Shown: positions 35,063 to 41,958 of the stretch, piece by piece
Layout: the number at the start of each line of letters is the position of its first letter
Position numbering within the stretch: the stretch's first letter is position 1
NCBI GenBank assembly: GCA_965200035.1
Contig: OZ241334.1
Location: forward strand, 4,340,001-4,404,000
DNA: 64,000 bases
From: UBA1952 sp965200035
GTDB taxonomy: Bacteria > Bacteroidota > Bacteroidia > Chitinophagales > Chitinophagaceae
Direction: 5' to 3'
Notes under the pieces: generated by a model
The model's input: the letters and a program-made list of their open reading frames with translations, nothing else
What the model was told of the DNA's origin: nothing
Databases searched by the model: none
Program-made: the position numbers and the translations under genes

Positions 35063-35118
35063 ATCGCACAGGTTGACGCGAGATCCCGGGTCTTCGCTAT
35101 CGCTACGCTCCGGGATGA

Positions 35119-35190
35119 TGAAGGAGTAGGAGCCAATGAAGGAGTATGAGCCAACGAAGGAGTATGAGCCTATGAAGGAGTATGAGCCTA
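35119..35190. repeat. 18-nt tandem repeat, 4 units
   Basis: Four near-identical copies of AAGGAGTATGAGCCnAyG. The gap 34393-35339 holds these three repeat types and no credible gene. Confidence 0.85.
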
Positions 35191-35339
35191 TGATAAGCCA
35201 ATGCTCCCCCAAACAATCCAACCACAACCTGTCTTAAACTGAGACACAATCCCCCGGGCGGGCCTTGCGCCAATACGGGCATTATGGTTTATTTTAGCCT
35301 GCTCATTCTACCCCTGTTTTTAAAACGAATTTTGCCACT

Positions 35340-35825
35340 ATGAACGTCAGGCTGGACAAGGCGCTTAAAGGAACCCGCATCGGCAGCGCCGCCGACCTCT
35401 ACCCCATCATGCAGCAGATCCTGATGCGCGAGAGCCGGACCGACCGCAACCGCGAGCACTTCTGGACCATTAGCCTAGACCATGCCGGCACGCTGCTCAA
35501 TATAGAGCTGGTGAGCATGGGCAGCATCCGGCAGACGGTGGTAGAGCCGATGGAGGTGTACAGCATCCCCCTGCAGAAGCGGGCCGTGCAGCTGATCCTG
35601 GTGCACAACCACCCCGGCGGCACGCTCAAGCCCAGCGAGGCGGACAAGGACATCACCGATCAGCTCATCCAGGCGGGGCGCATCCTGAAAGTAACAGTGC
35701 TCGACCACCTGATCATTACCGAAACCGATTATTACAGCTTTGCGGAGAGCGGGCTGTTGGTAGAGTTGGAAGCCAGTGTAGGCTCCCCGGAAGTTGACCG
35801 TTTTGTAAGTAGGGATAATCTCTAA
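35340..35825 (+). CDS. RadC-like JAB-domain protein, 3' end replaced by IS sequence
   Basis: 161 residues of the short RadC-like type that has only the MPN/JAB metalloprotease-fold domain and lacks the helix-hairpin-helix of full RadC. The metal motif is VHNHPGGTLKPSEADKD near residue 100, preceded by NIELVSMGSIRQTVVEP. Such proteins are often linked to mobile or repeat-rich DNA; biochemical role unknown. The native frame is intact to SFAESGLLVELEASV; the last 16 residues (from 35777) are encoded by the left end of the IS3-family element, so the original C-terminus is lost. Start ATG 35340. Confidence 0.87.
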   Translation: MNVRLDKALKGTRIGSAADLYPIMQQILMRESRTDRNREHFWTISLDHAGTLLNIELVSMGSIRQTVVEPMEVYSIPLQKRAVQLILVHNHPGGTLKPSEADKDITDQLIQAGRILKVTVLDHLIITETDYYSFAESGLLVELEASVGSPEVDRFVSRDNL

Positions 35826-35847
35826 CTTTAAAACAGAAACATCAGGG

Positions 35848-36114
35848 ATGAAGCAATCCAAATTTACAGAGAGCCAGATCGTATCTGCAATCAAGCAGCA
35901 GGAAGCCGGCCAATCTGTCAAAGACATCAGCCGTGCACTCGGCATCTCAGAAGCGACCTTCTACAACTGGAAGGCAAAGTACGGCGGCATGGAGATCAGC
36001 GAGGTAAAGCGCGTCAAAGAGCTCGAAGCCGAGCTGGCACAGTATAAGAAGATGTATGCCGAGGTTAGCTTTGACCTTCAGGCGCTCAGGAACGTAGTGG
36101 CAAAAAAATGGTAG
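35848..36114 (+). CDS. IS3-family transposase OrfA
   Basis: 88 residues with a helix-turn-helix (FTESQIVSAIKQQEAGQSVK and ISRALGISEATFYNWKAKYG) and a leucine-zipper-like helix (VKELEAELAQYKKMYAEVSF). This is the DNA-binding half of an IS407-type transposase, close to the usual 87-88 residues. It overlaps orfB by 7 bp at an A7 run. Confidence 0.93.
   Translation: MKQSKFTESQIVSAIKQQEAGQSVKDISRALGISEATFYNWKAKYGGMEISEVKRVKELEAELAQYKKMYAEVSFDLQALRNVVAKKW
36102..36108 (+). other. Slippery A7 run, candidate -1 frameshift site
   Basis: AAAAAAA at the orfA/orfB junction. orfB is in the -1 frame relative to orfA, so slippage here would give an OrfAB fusion, as known for IS3 elements. Confidence 0.6.
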
Positions 36115-37019
36115 GCCCTGCTGATCAGAGAGAAGTTGTGGGCCTGCTTGTCACCGAAGAAGGCTGCAACGTCAGCAGGGCATGTGCCATGACGGCCATC
36201 AGCCGCAGCACCTACCGTTACAAACACAGGCAAAAGGACGACCGTAAACTGGAAGATCACTTGTCCGCCCTTACCACAAAACACCCGGCCATTGGGTTCT
36301 GGTCCTGCTATTACCGGCTCAGGAACAAGGGTGAAAAGATCAACCATAAGCGGCTCTACCGGGTTTACAAGGCTATGCGTCTGAACATCAGACGAAGATC
36401 AAAGAAGCGGTTGCCCGAACGGGTGAAGCAGCCTTTGGTAGTGCCTACAGCCCCTAATCAATGCTGGTCGCTGGATTTTATGAGCGATGCGCTTAGCGAT
36501 GGCCGTAAGTTCCGGGTACTGAACATCATCGATGACTATAACCGTGAGTCGCTGAAGATTGAGGTGGACCCCTCACTGCCTGCGCTCAGGGTGCAAAGGG
36601 CGCTCGACCAGGTTGTAGTACTGAGGGGAAAGCCGGCCAATATAAGAAGTGACAACGGACCAGAGTTCATTAGCCATCTGATGGAACAATGGGGCGAGCA
36701 ACACAAGGTAAGCTGGCATTATATCCAGCCGGGAAGGCCGATGCAGAACGCCTACATTGAACGGAAGAACGGATCGATGAGACGTGAGTTACTGAACAGC
36801 TGGATGTTTGAGAGCCTGAGCGAAGCACGGATGAGGTGTGAAGCCTGGCGTCTGGATTATAATCATGAGCGCCCACACAAGGCGCTGGGCTACCTCTCAC
36901 CGGTAGACTACGCCAATCAGGAAAAGCAAAATAGCAAGGCGACAGCCGATGAAAGTGCAGAAGCCTTATCCACAAATCCGCGTAGGCAGGATAGCTCTTC
37001 AGCTGTCCCTGCCGTATAG
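36108..37019 (+). CDS. IS3-family transposase OrfB (DDE integrase core)
   Basis: 303 residues. The rve catalytic triad is visible: Asp in WSLDFMSDAL near 121, Asp in RSDNGPEF near 180 and Glu in NAYIERKNG 36 residues later, the D-D(35)E spacing. The N-terminal HTH_21 segment CAMTAISRSTYRYKHRQ is present. No stop or frameshift interrupts it, so the element may still be active. Confidence 0.94.
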   Translation: MVGPADQREVVGLLVTEEGCNVSRACAMTAISRSTYRYKHRQKDDRKLEDHLSALTTKHPAIGFWSCYYRLRNKGEKINHKRLYRVYKAMRLNIRRRSKKRLPERVKQPLVVPTAPNQCWSLDFMSDALSDGRKFRVLNIIDDYNRESLKIEVDPSLPALRVQRALDQVVVLRGKPANIRSDNGPEFISHLMEQWGEQHKVSWHYIQPGRPMQNAYIERKNGSMRRELLNSWMFESLSEARMRCEAWRLDYNHERPHKALGYLSPVDYANQEKQNSKATADESAEALSTNPRRQDSSSAVPAV

Positions 37020-37208
37020 CGCGGACTTGTGGATAAGATATTTGAAATACCTTTATGAGCCAACTCAAACCTCTAATTCCAATTCGACCAGTTTTTAGGG
37101 GAGCCTACAGATACTAGTCCATTTGCAAAAGCTTCTGTTGAAATTATTGATGAATTTTAATTTCCCTTAACTGATTCGAGGTTGTTCACCACAGGCGTGA
37201 GTACCAGT

Positions 37209-37329
37209 TATTCCGGATGTTACGCAGGTCATCCGGAATATGGGATATAAAAGCCGTTTGTAACGGTTTTAATCCAATTGGCGCGAGCATGCAGCCCAGC
37301 CTTGTGAGTTAGGGCGCTCGCGCCAATTG
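37209..37329. repeat. Two REP-like hairpins
   Basis: TATTCCGGATG/CATCCGGAATA (37209-37219, 37230-37240) is a perfect 11-bp stem. CAATTGGCGCGAGC/GCTCGCGCCAATTG (37275-37288, 37316-37329) is a perfect 14-bp stem; CGCGCCAATAG follows at about 37368. Neither has a T-tract. The gap 37110-37451 also contains, right at the IS end, a 17-codon open frame reading DTSPFAKASVEIIDEF and a stop, possibly the remnant of a gene cut by the IS event. Confidence 0.7.
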
Positions 37330-37451
37330 AGTAATCTAGCATGTACATGGCAGGTCGGGATTCCTCCCGCGCCAATAGTTGATATACTGCTCACCAGTAC
37401 CATGGAAGATACCCTAAACGTTTCTACCTTGCCGGTTCATCACTATAAGAC

Positions 37452-38210
37452 ATGCACGAAATCACAACTACACCGGTCTTCTACGACGCAGACGGCCTGA
37501 ATATGGTGGCTCATCTGGCGCGGCCACAGGACGGGGGTCCCTGGCCCGCAGTGCTTATCGGCCACGACGGCGTTGGGCTTGACGACTACCAGCGGAGCCG
37601 TGCTGATGACCTCGCCGCGCACGGCTATATTGCGCTTGCGATGGACTTTCATGGCGGACAGACCTTTTTTGGGAGGCCTGAGGCGATGCTGGCCCGGACT
37701 ATGCCGTTACTGGCCGATGAGGGACGGATGCGGACTATTGGCCGCGTAGCGCTGGACCTTCTCCTCGCTACTCCTGATGTGGATGCCGACCGGCTCTTTG
37801 CGCTCGGCTATGGCGCCGGCGGCCGTATTGTGCTTGAGCTTGCGAAAACAGGCGCACCCTTCAAAGCCATTGCGGTCGTTCATCCCGCCCTGCCGAAACC
37901 GGATGCCCATGACTGGCGCGAGGTAGACAGCACCTTTCTGCTCTGTACCGGCTCTGAAGACCCGCTGTGTACTCCCGGCCAGCTGATGGCATTTGGCCAG
38001 GCACTGCAGGATGCCGGAGCTGACTGGCGCGTAAATATCTATGGCGGTGCCCTGCACGCTTTCTGGGCCCGCCCAACCAACCCGGACGGGTCACCGATTG
38101 AAGGGCCTACGCATGTGCAGGCGACCGTGCCAGGTATCGGCTATCATCCAAAGCACACTGAGCGCGCATGGCGGGCGGTCCTGGATATTTTCGGAGAGGA
38201 GCCTAAGTGA
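37452..38210 (+). CDS. Dienelactone hydrolase-family alpha/beta hydrolase lacking the usual nucleophile
   Basis: 252 residues. The fold is clear: FYDADGLNMVAHLARPQDGG, then VLIGHDGVGLDDYQRSRADD and ALAMDFHGGQ, with Asp in GSEDPLCTPGQL near 175 and His in YGGALHAFWARP near 200. At the nucleophile elbow, where the family has GYCFGG, this protein has GYGAGG near residue 118, so the Cys is Gly. It may be inactive, may bind rather than hydrolyse its ligand, or may use another residue. It is isolated between REP-like hairpins and a repeat array, and codon use is rather GC-rich; possibly acquired. Start ATG 37452. Confidence 0.85.
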   Translation: MHEITTTPVFYDADGLNMVAHLARPQDGGPWPAVLIGHDGVGLDDYQRSRADDLAAHGYIALAMDFHGGQTFFGRPEAMLARTMPLLADEGRMRTIGRVALDLLLATPDVDADRLFALGYGAGGRIVLELAKTGAPFKAIAVVHPALPKPDAHDWREVDSTFLLCTGSEDPLCTPGQLMAFGQALQDAGADWRVNIYGGALHAFWARPTNPDGSPIEGPTHVQATVPGIGYHPKHTERAWRAVLDIFGEEPK

Positions 38211-38479
38211 ACGATGCTGATGAAAACCTGGGCGCAGGAAGAAGATTTGCGAAGCGCCCTGTTGGCGTGGACACTGCCACTGGCGTGAGCACGTAGCTTG
38301 GTGCCGTGTGCCAGTGCCTTTGCGCAACAAAGCTGTAATCAAACATCTGATGCCCCCGCAGGCATCATAATATGCTGCCGCTGCCCCAGCCCGTTACCGT
38401 TGGCAAGGCCCGGGTAGCCGCCATTTTGTCTGCTCATACGGAGGAAGGAAGGAAAACGGATGTGGCAACGCAGGGGGTT
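38211..38479. other. Gap without recognisable gene
   Basis: I see no convincing coding frame, RNA or promoter box between the hydrolase gene and the 11-nt array that begins at 38480. Confidence 0.5.
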
Positions 38480-38567
38480 GGATGACCATACGGGTTGATA
38501 CGGGATATGTACGGGGTATGTACGGGACTACTACGGAGTATCTACGGAGCTATAACGGACCTACAGC
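38480..38567. repeat. Degenerate 11-nt tandem array, about 7-8 units
   Basis: Units at 38492, 38502, 38513, 38524, 38535, 38546 and 38557 follow GGrnnTAnnTAC with 11-nt spacing, about one helical turn. The period is not a multiple of three, so this is not a peptide repeat. A weak open frame (38482-38727) runs through it but overlaps the next gene and is not convincing. Confidence 0.75.
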
Positions 38568-38723
38568 AGAGCTATTGCAGATCATACCCGGCGCAATGAT
38601 GACAAAAAGGCGGGACGATCATGGCGCAACGCGGAGTCAAAATAAAGAACAGAGGCGCATGATCGGCTGCATTCCGGCTGGCATGTTTTTAATGCCGCTC
38701 CCGGTAAACCAAAATCAGCCACG

Positions 38724-39065
38724 ATGAGCTCGCCACTGGATACCGTAAAGACTTTTCTCAAAGCGCTGAACAGCGAAGATTTTGAAGCTGCACGCACTAC
38801 CCTCAGCGACGATGTGACCTTTATTGGCGTAATGGGCAAGCGCGATGGCGCAGACGCCTACATGAGCGATATGAAGAAGATGCAGTACAAGTATGATATA
38901 CTGCGGACGTTTGAAAACGGCAATGATGTGGCGGTCTTCTACAACATTAATATGGGCGCTGCAACGATCTTTTGTGCGGGCTGGTATGAAGTGATTACCG
39001 GCAGGATCCATTCAATCAAAGTAGTGTTTGATCCGAGGCCGTTGCTGGAAGCGCAGGGGCAATAA
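38724..39065 (+). CDS. SnoaL/NTF2-like protein
   Basis: 113 residues with the NTF2-like pattern: an N-terminal helix TVKTFLKALNSEDFEAARTT, a strand LSDDVTFIGVMGKRDGADAY, and C-terminal strands VAVFYNIN and RIHSIKVVFDPRPLLEA. Such proteins bind small hydrophobic ligands or act as polyketide-cyclase-like or epoxide-hydrolase-like enzymes, or have no catalysis; no catalytic residues stand out. It stands alone and ends at a terminator. The family assignment rests on pattern only. Confidence 0.75.
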   Translation: MSSPLDTVKTFLKALNSEDFEAARTTLSDDVTFIGVMGKRDGADAYMSDMKKMQYKYDILRTFENGNDVAVFYNINMGAATIFCAGWYEVITGRIHSIKVVFDPRPLLEAQGQ

Positions 39066-39072
39066 TAAAAGC

Positions 39073-39106
39073 AAAAAAAGGCTTGCCGGTACGGCAAGCT
39101 TTTTTT
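39073..39106 (+). terminator. Terminator after the NTF2-like gene
   Basis: AAAAAAAGGCTTGCCG, loop GTA, CGGCAAGC and a T7 run. The same hairpin, diverged, recurs at 40806-40836 after yajQ. Confidence 0.85.
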
Positions 39107-39118
39107 AATCTGCTCAGG

Positions 39119-39190
39119 TGATGTTTATGCTTTCATATTCACGAACTGCTATGACAGATAAAAGGCTGCTGGTCTTGCAGAGCTGAATGC
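39119..39190 (-). pseudogene. Decayed duplicate of the yajQ 3' end
   Basis: Aligns with 40854-40920: shared words TCAGGTGATGTTTA, TTCA...GACGAACTGC-like sequence and GCTGGTCTTGCAGAGCTGAAT, with small indels that break the frame. Together with the shared hairpin it makes a direct repeat of about 115 bp on either side of the two genes at 39363-40616. Confidence 0.8.
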
Positions 39191-39349
39191 CCCACCCGCG
39201 GTAATCCTTTACATCTCAGCTACGAAGGTAAACATAACAAACCGGGCTGAACATTCTGGGCAGCCCGGCATCTTTGCCTTTCACCCCGGATGGCCTGATC
39301 ACCACGGTGGTGGCGCTGCCCGTTATCTTTAAATGCGCCTATAATAGTA

Positions 39350-39357
39350 TAAATTTG
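39350..39357 (+). promoter_or_regulatory. -7 promoter box (TAAATTTG) five nt before a start codon
   Basis: Exact TAnnTTTG match; a CTTTA -33 candidate lies 18 nt upstream near 39328. Only 5 nt separate the box from ATG 39363. Confidence 0.6.
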
Positions 39358-39362
39358 TTGCT

Positions 39363-40409
39363 ATGTCAGGCCCTATTAAAGCTCTTCTGTTGCTGACGAC
39401 CATTAGTGCGGCAATGCCCTGCAATTGCCGTGGACAGCACCAGCCAGAAAGCAGGCGCCTGCATCGCCCGAATAAAATAGACCTGGTGGCTACAGGGGCA
39501 GGTAGCCCTGATAGCCTTACGGTGTGGGAGGTGACCGATTCTTTACGCGATCCAAAGATGCGTATCGAGACGACATCCACCCGGGTATTCCAGAATTACG
39601 ATTATACGGCATGGCGTCTGAACAATGTGGATTTTGTATGCATCGCCGACTCCCTCGGTGTGCAACGCATTACCAAAGCAGATTTTGACGGCAATGGACT
39701 TACGGACATGATATTGTCGGTAGATGGCCAACCCGTTGTGCTGCTCGACGATGGAGCCGATAGATACAGGACGCTGCCCTTGACGGTAGGGTCAGGAGGC
39801 TTCGATGCCACTTATCCTGTGCTGTATCGTACAGGCGGCGGCCATCTGGAAATAGTGTGCTACTACGTTCCCTGGTACCGGTACGGCGCCCCCGATAAGA
39901 TGCAACTACCCGGAGCCGGGCAGGACAATCCGAAACTGACAGCAGACACGCTGGTTTACTACAAGGGCGACTTTACGGAGAAAAATGCCTACCCTACGGA
40001 TTACAGGATAGAGGGCATTCACTTCAATGCCGGGTGCAGCTACGGCCCCTGTGGCGAATTTGACCTGTTCATAGACAGTGGCGGCAAAGCCATTTGCGTG
40101 ACAGAACAACGTGATGAACGTGCAGACCAGACAGATACGCTTACTACGACCATCGAAAAATACGTGCTGGAAGACATTTATGACAGGCTTTGCTACATTG
40201 ACTTCCCCCATTTGCTGAACGACTATGCCGTTAATGCGACTGATGAAGCGGGCTGCACCACTACTATTATGTACAACGGGGGGAAGACGAAGACCATCCG
40301 GGACTATGGCCGGATTGGCACTCATGGTCTGGCGCTATTGTACGACCAGCTTTTGGCGCTGAGGCTCAGCCAGCACTGGATAAAGATTGGCGAGCCGGTT
40401 CACAGGTAA
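39363..40409 (+). CDS. Exported protein with FG-GAP-like and DUF6438-like regions
   Basis: 348 residues. The N-terminus (IKALLLLTTISAAMPCNCRG) is a signal peptide, perhaps with a lipobox-like Cys. Near residue 100 ITKADFDGNGLTDMILS is an FG-GAP/integrin-type calcium-binding repeat (DxDxNGxxD). The C-terminal part holds FNAGCSYGPCGEFDLFIDSG and TTIMYNGGKTKTIRDYG, which resemble a DUF6438 domain (paired Cys then a beta sheet). Function unknown; extracytoplasmic, probably calcium-binding. It sits between the two copies of the yajQ 3' sequence, so it may have arrived as an insertion. Its promoter predicts a leaderless mRNA. Confidence 0.75.
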   Translation: MSGPIKALLLLTTISAAMPCNCRGQHQPESRRLHRPNKIDLVATGAGSPDSLTVWEVTDSLRDPKMRIETTSTRVFQNYDYTAWRLNNVDFVCIADSLGVQRITKADFDGNGLTDMILSVDGQPVVLLDDGADRYRTLPLTVGSGGFDATYPVLYRTGGGHLEIVCYYVPWYRYGAPDKMQLPGAGQDNPKLTADTLVYYKGDFTEKNAYPTDYRIEGIHFNAGCSYGPCGEFDLFIDSGGKAICVTEQRDERADQTDTLTTTIEKYVLEDIYDRLCYIDFPHLLNDYAVNATDEAGCTTTIMYNGGKTKTIRDYGRIGTHGLALLYDQLLALRLSQHWIKIGEPVHR

Positions 40410-40432
40410 CGATCTTCTCTCTATTGAAATGG

Positions 40433-40440
40433 TAAATTTG
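40433..40440 (+). promoter_or_regulatory. -7 promoter box (TAAATTTG) five nt before a small gene
   Basis: Exact TAnnTTTG match, 5 nt before ATG 40446, the same box and spacing as at 39350. No clear -33 element. Confidence 0.5.
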
Positions 40441-40445
40441 TTTGT

Positions 40446-40616
40446 ATGATCGTGCTCTTTTTGATAATGATTCCTATAGTAGCGCTGACGCTGATTGTCT
40501 TAGGGGAACAATTCAGGGTGCTTAAATATTTGGGGATCGCTATGCTCGTCCTGTGGGTTGCCGCTATTGTCTATAGCATTTACGATCTGTTTACGTGGAA
40601 GTGCGCCAGCTGCTAA
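40446..40616 (+). CDS. Small two-helix membrane protein, 56 aa
   Basis: Short open frame: MIVLFLIMIPIVALTLIVLG forms one membrane span, a short EQFRVLKYL loop follows, then GIAMLVLWVAAIVYSIYDLF forms a second, and the chain ends WKCASC with a CxxC. A TAAATTTG box 5 nt upstream supports it being a gene. No homologue recognised. It could be a helical hairpin whose C-terminal Cys pair binds metal or forms a disulfide, which is speculation. Confidence 0.55.
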   Translation: MIVLFLIMIPIVALTLIVLGEQFRVLKYLGIAMLVLWVAAIVYSIYDLFTWKCASC

Positions 40617-40805
40617 AATTTGGCTGAGGCCGTATCAATGGCTCTAATAATATTGATATTCCGGCTTACTTTAAGCTGCTCATTACCTGACCAATCTATA
40701 AGCAACAGGAAGCGCGTGTTTTTTTGCTCCAGGGCCTAACCTTAGTTGGGGTGGCAGGCACGCCTCCCTGACCATTGCCGGAAGCGCAGGTAAATAGCAC
40801 AAACA

Positions 40806-40836
40806 GCAAAGGCTTGCCGGTACGACAAGCCTTTGC
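40806..40836 (-). terminator. Hairpin downstream of yajQ
   Basis: GCAAAGGCTTG/CAAGCCTTTGC is a perfect 11-bp stem 20 bp past the yajQ stop; the T-tract on the minus strand is weak (TGTTTG). Duplicate of the hairpin at 39073. Confidence 0.6.
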
Positions 40837-40855
40837 TGATATACTCAGGTGATGT

Positions 40856-41347
40856 TTACGCCTTCATGTTGACGAACTGCAGCGGCAGATCAAGATTGCT
40901 GGTCTTGCAGAGCTGAATCACTTCCTGCAGATCATCGATCTTCTTGGCCGTCACGCGGATGATATCATCCATAATGGCGGGCTGCACTTTAAGACCGCTG
41001 TCTTTAATGAGCTTTACGATCTTTTTGGCCATCTCGCGGTCTATGCCATTCTTAATGGAAATGGTTTTGCGGATGTACTTGCCGGAGGCTTCAAACTCTT
41101 TGGTCATGTCGAAAGCATTGGCTTCAAGGCCCTGGCGCATGGCTTTGGTGAGCAGGATATCCTCTACCTGGCGCAGCTGCATATCGCTGTCTACCTCTAC
41201 ATTGATGACCATATCTTTTTTATTCAGGTCTACTTTCAGGTGGGTGCCTTTAAAATCGTAGCGGTTGTCCATTTCTTTCTTGGCTACGTTTACTGCATTA
41301 TCCAGTGTTTGCAGATCTACAGATGAGGCGATATCGAAGGAAGGCAT
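40856..41347 (-). CDS. yajQ: YajQ-family nucleotide-binding protein
   Basis: 163 residues, the normal YajQ length, with two related domains. Signatures: PSFDIASSVDLQTLDNAVNV, NRYDFKGTHLKVDL, the central AMRQGLEANAFDM, KIVKLIKDSGLKVQPAIMDD and VRVTAKK-like IIRVTAKKIDDLQEVI. Members bind nucleotides, cyclic di-GMP in some species, or tRNA; the role here is unknown. Alone on the minus strand. Part of its 3' end exists as a decayed copy 1.7 kb away (39119-39190). Confidence 0.94.
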   Translation of the reverse strand: MPSFDIASSVDLQTLDNAVNVAKKEMDNRYDFKGTHLKVDLNKKDMVINVEVDSDMQLRQVEDILLTKAMRQGLEANAFDMTKEFEASGKYIRKTISIKNGIDREMAKKIVKLIKDSGLKVQPAIMDDIIRVTAKKIDDLQEVIQLCKTSNLDLPLQFVNMKA

Positions 41348-41485
41348 AAGTCTAATTCAAAATGTAAAATGCAAAATTAAAAATTTGGCTGACGGATAAA
41401 AACGCCATGAGCACAATTATAGATCCATGAAATTCCGTACAAAACAATGGGCTTGCAAAATATGGTGGTGTTTTAGTTTGAATTT

Positions 41486-41588
41486 ACAGCGATTTGTCTT
41501 TTCTGCTTCGCAGATGGAAAAGTTCCGGAAGGGAATATCCGACAAGAAGCTTACAGATAGATTCCCTTCGGGAATGACAAGTCGCTGT
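41486..41588. repeat. Dispersed MITE-like repeat copy
   Basis: Ends ACAGCGATTTGTC (41486-41498) and GACAAGTCGCTGT (41576-41588) are inverted with one mismatch. The interior has TCTGCTTCGCAGA and GGAAGGGAAT...ATTCCCTTCGGGAA, both shared with the 29 kb and 41.7 kb copies. Confidence 0.8.
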
Positions 41589-41722
41589 GAGCCATGTGTT
41601 GCAAGCTATCTACTGTAAAATCTGCTATGGAACGTGCTATAAGATATGCCATAAATGTACTGTAACACTGACTATAATTCCTCTGTTCTTTCTTTTCAAC
41701 AAGTAACAAGGGTATATACAAA

Positions 41723-41819
41723 CTTGTCATTCCCGAAGGGAATCTCCCGACGAGAAGCTTAGAGAAAGATTCCCTTCGGGAACTTTTCTCTCTGCGAAGC
41801 AGAAATGACAAGTCGCTGT
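41723..41819. repeat. Dispersed MITE-like repeat copy
   Basis: CTTGTCATT (41723-41731) and AATGACAAG (41804-41812) flank CCCGAAGGGAATC and GATTCCCTTCGGGAA. Same orientation as the 29287 copy. The gap 41348-41958 is made of these two copies, their GCAAGCTATnTACTGTAAAA tails and short AATTTTGCATT words, with no gene. Confidence 0.8.
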
Positions 41820-41958
41820 GAGCAATGTGTTGCAAGCTATTTACTGTAAAATGTGCTGGTGAAAAGCTGTGGGAAGCCTGAGCGAAAAATAAATGCTTCA
41901 GGACTTCAAAACGATACACTGCCATAACGCTTTTGCATTATGAATTTTGCATTTTGCA

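Larger units (their letters stand above)
35777..37109 (+). mobile_element. IS3-family insertion sequence (IS407-group-like)
   Basis: The element is bounded by inverted ends: TGTAGGCTCCCC at 35777 and its complement GGGGAGCCTACA ending at 37109, with weaker similarity inward (GGAAGTTGACC against TAAAAACTGGTC). It carries two overlapping transposase frames. The 4 bp flanking each end (CCAG left, GATA right) do not match, so no target duplication is seen; a deletion next to the element or a slightly different boundary would explain this. Confidence 0.88.

Noticed and set aside
34634..35149. 171-codon open frame on the plus strand
   Set aside because: It runs entirely through the 22-, 138- and 18-nt repeats, repeats its own sequence with the DNA unit and has no RBS or fold-like composition.
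38482..38727. 81-codon frame before the NTF2-like gene
   Set aside because: It consists of the 11-nt array plus unrelated sequence and overlaps the next start codon.
41427..41925. Two small frames (41427-41618 plus, 41551-41925 minus)
   Set aside because: Both lie in the dispersed repeat copies and share its inverted sequence.
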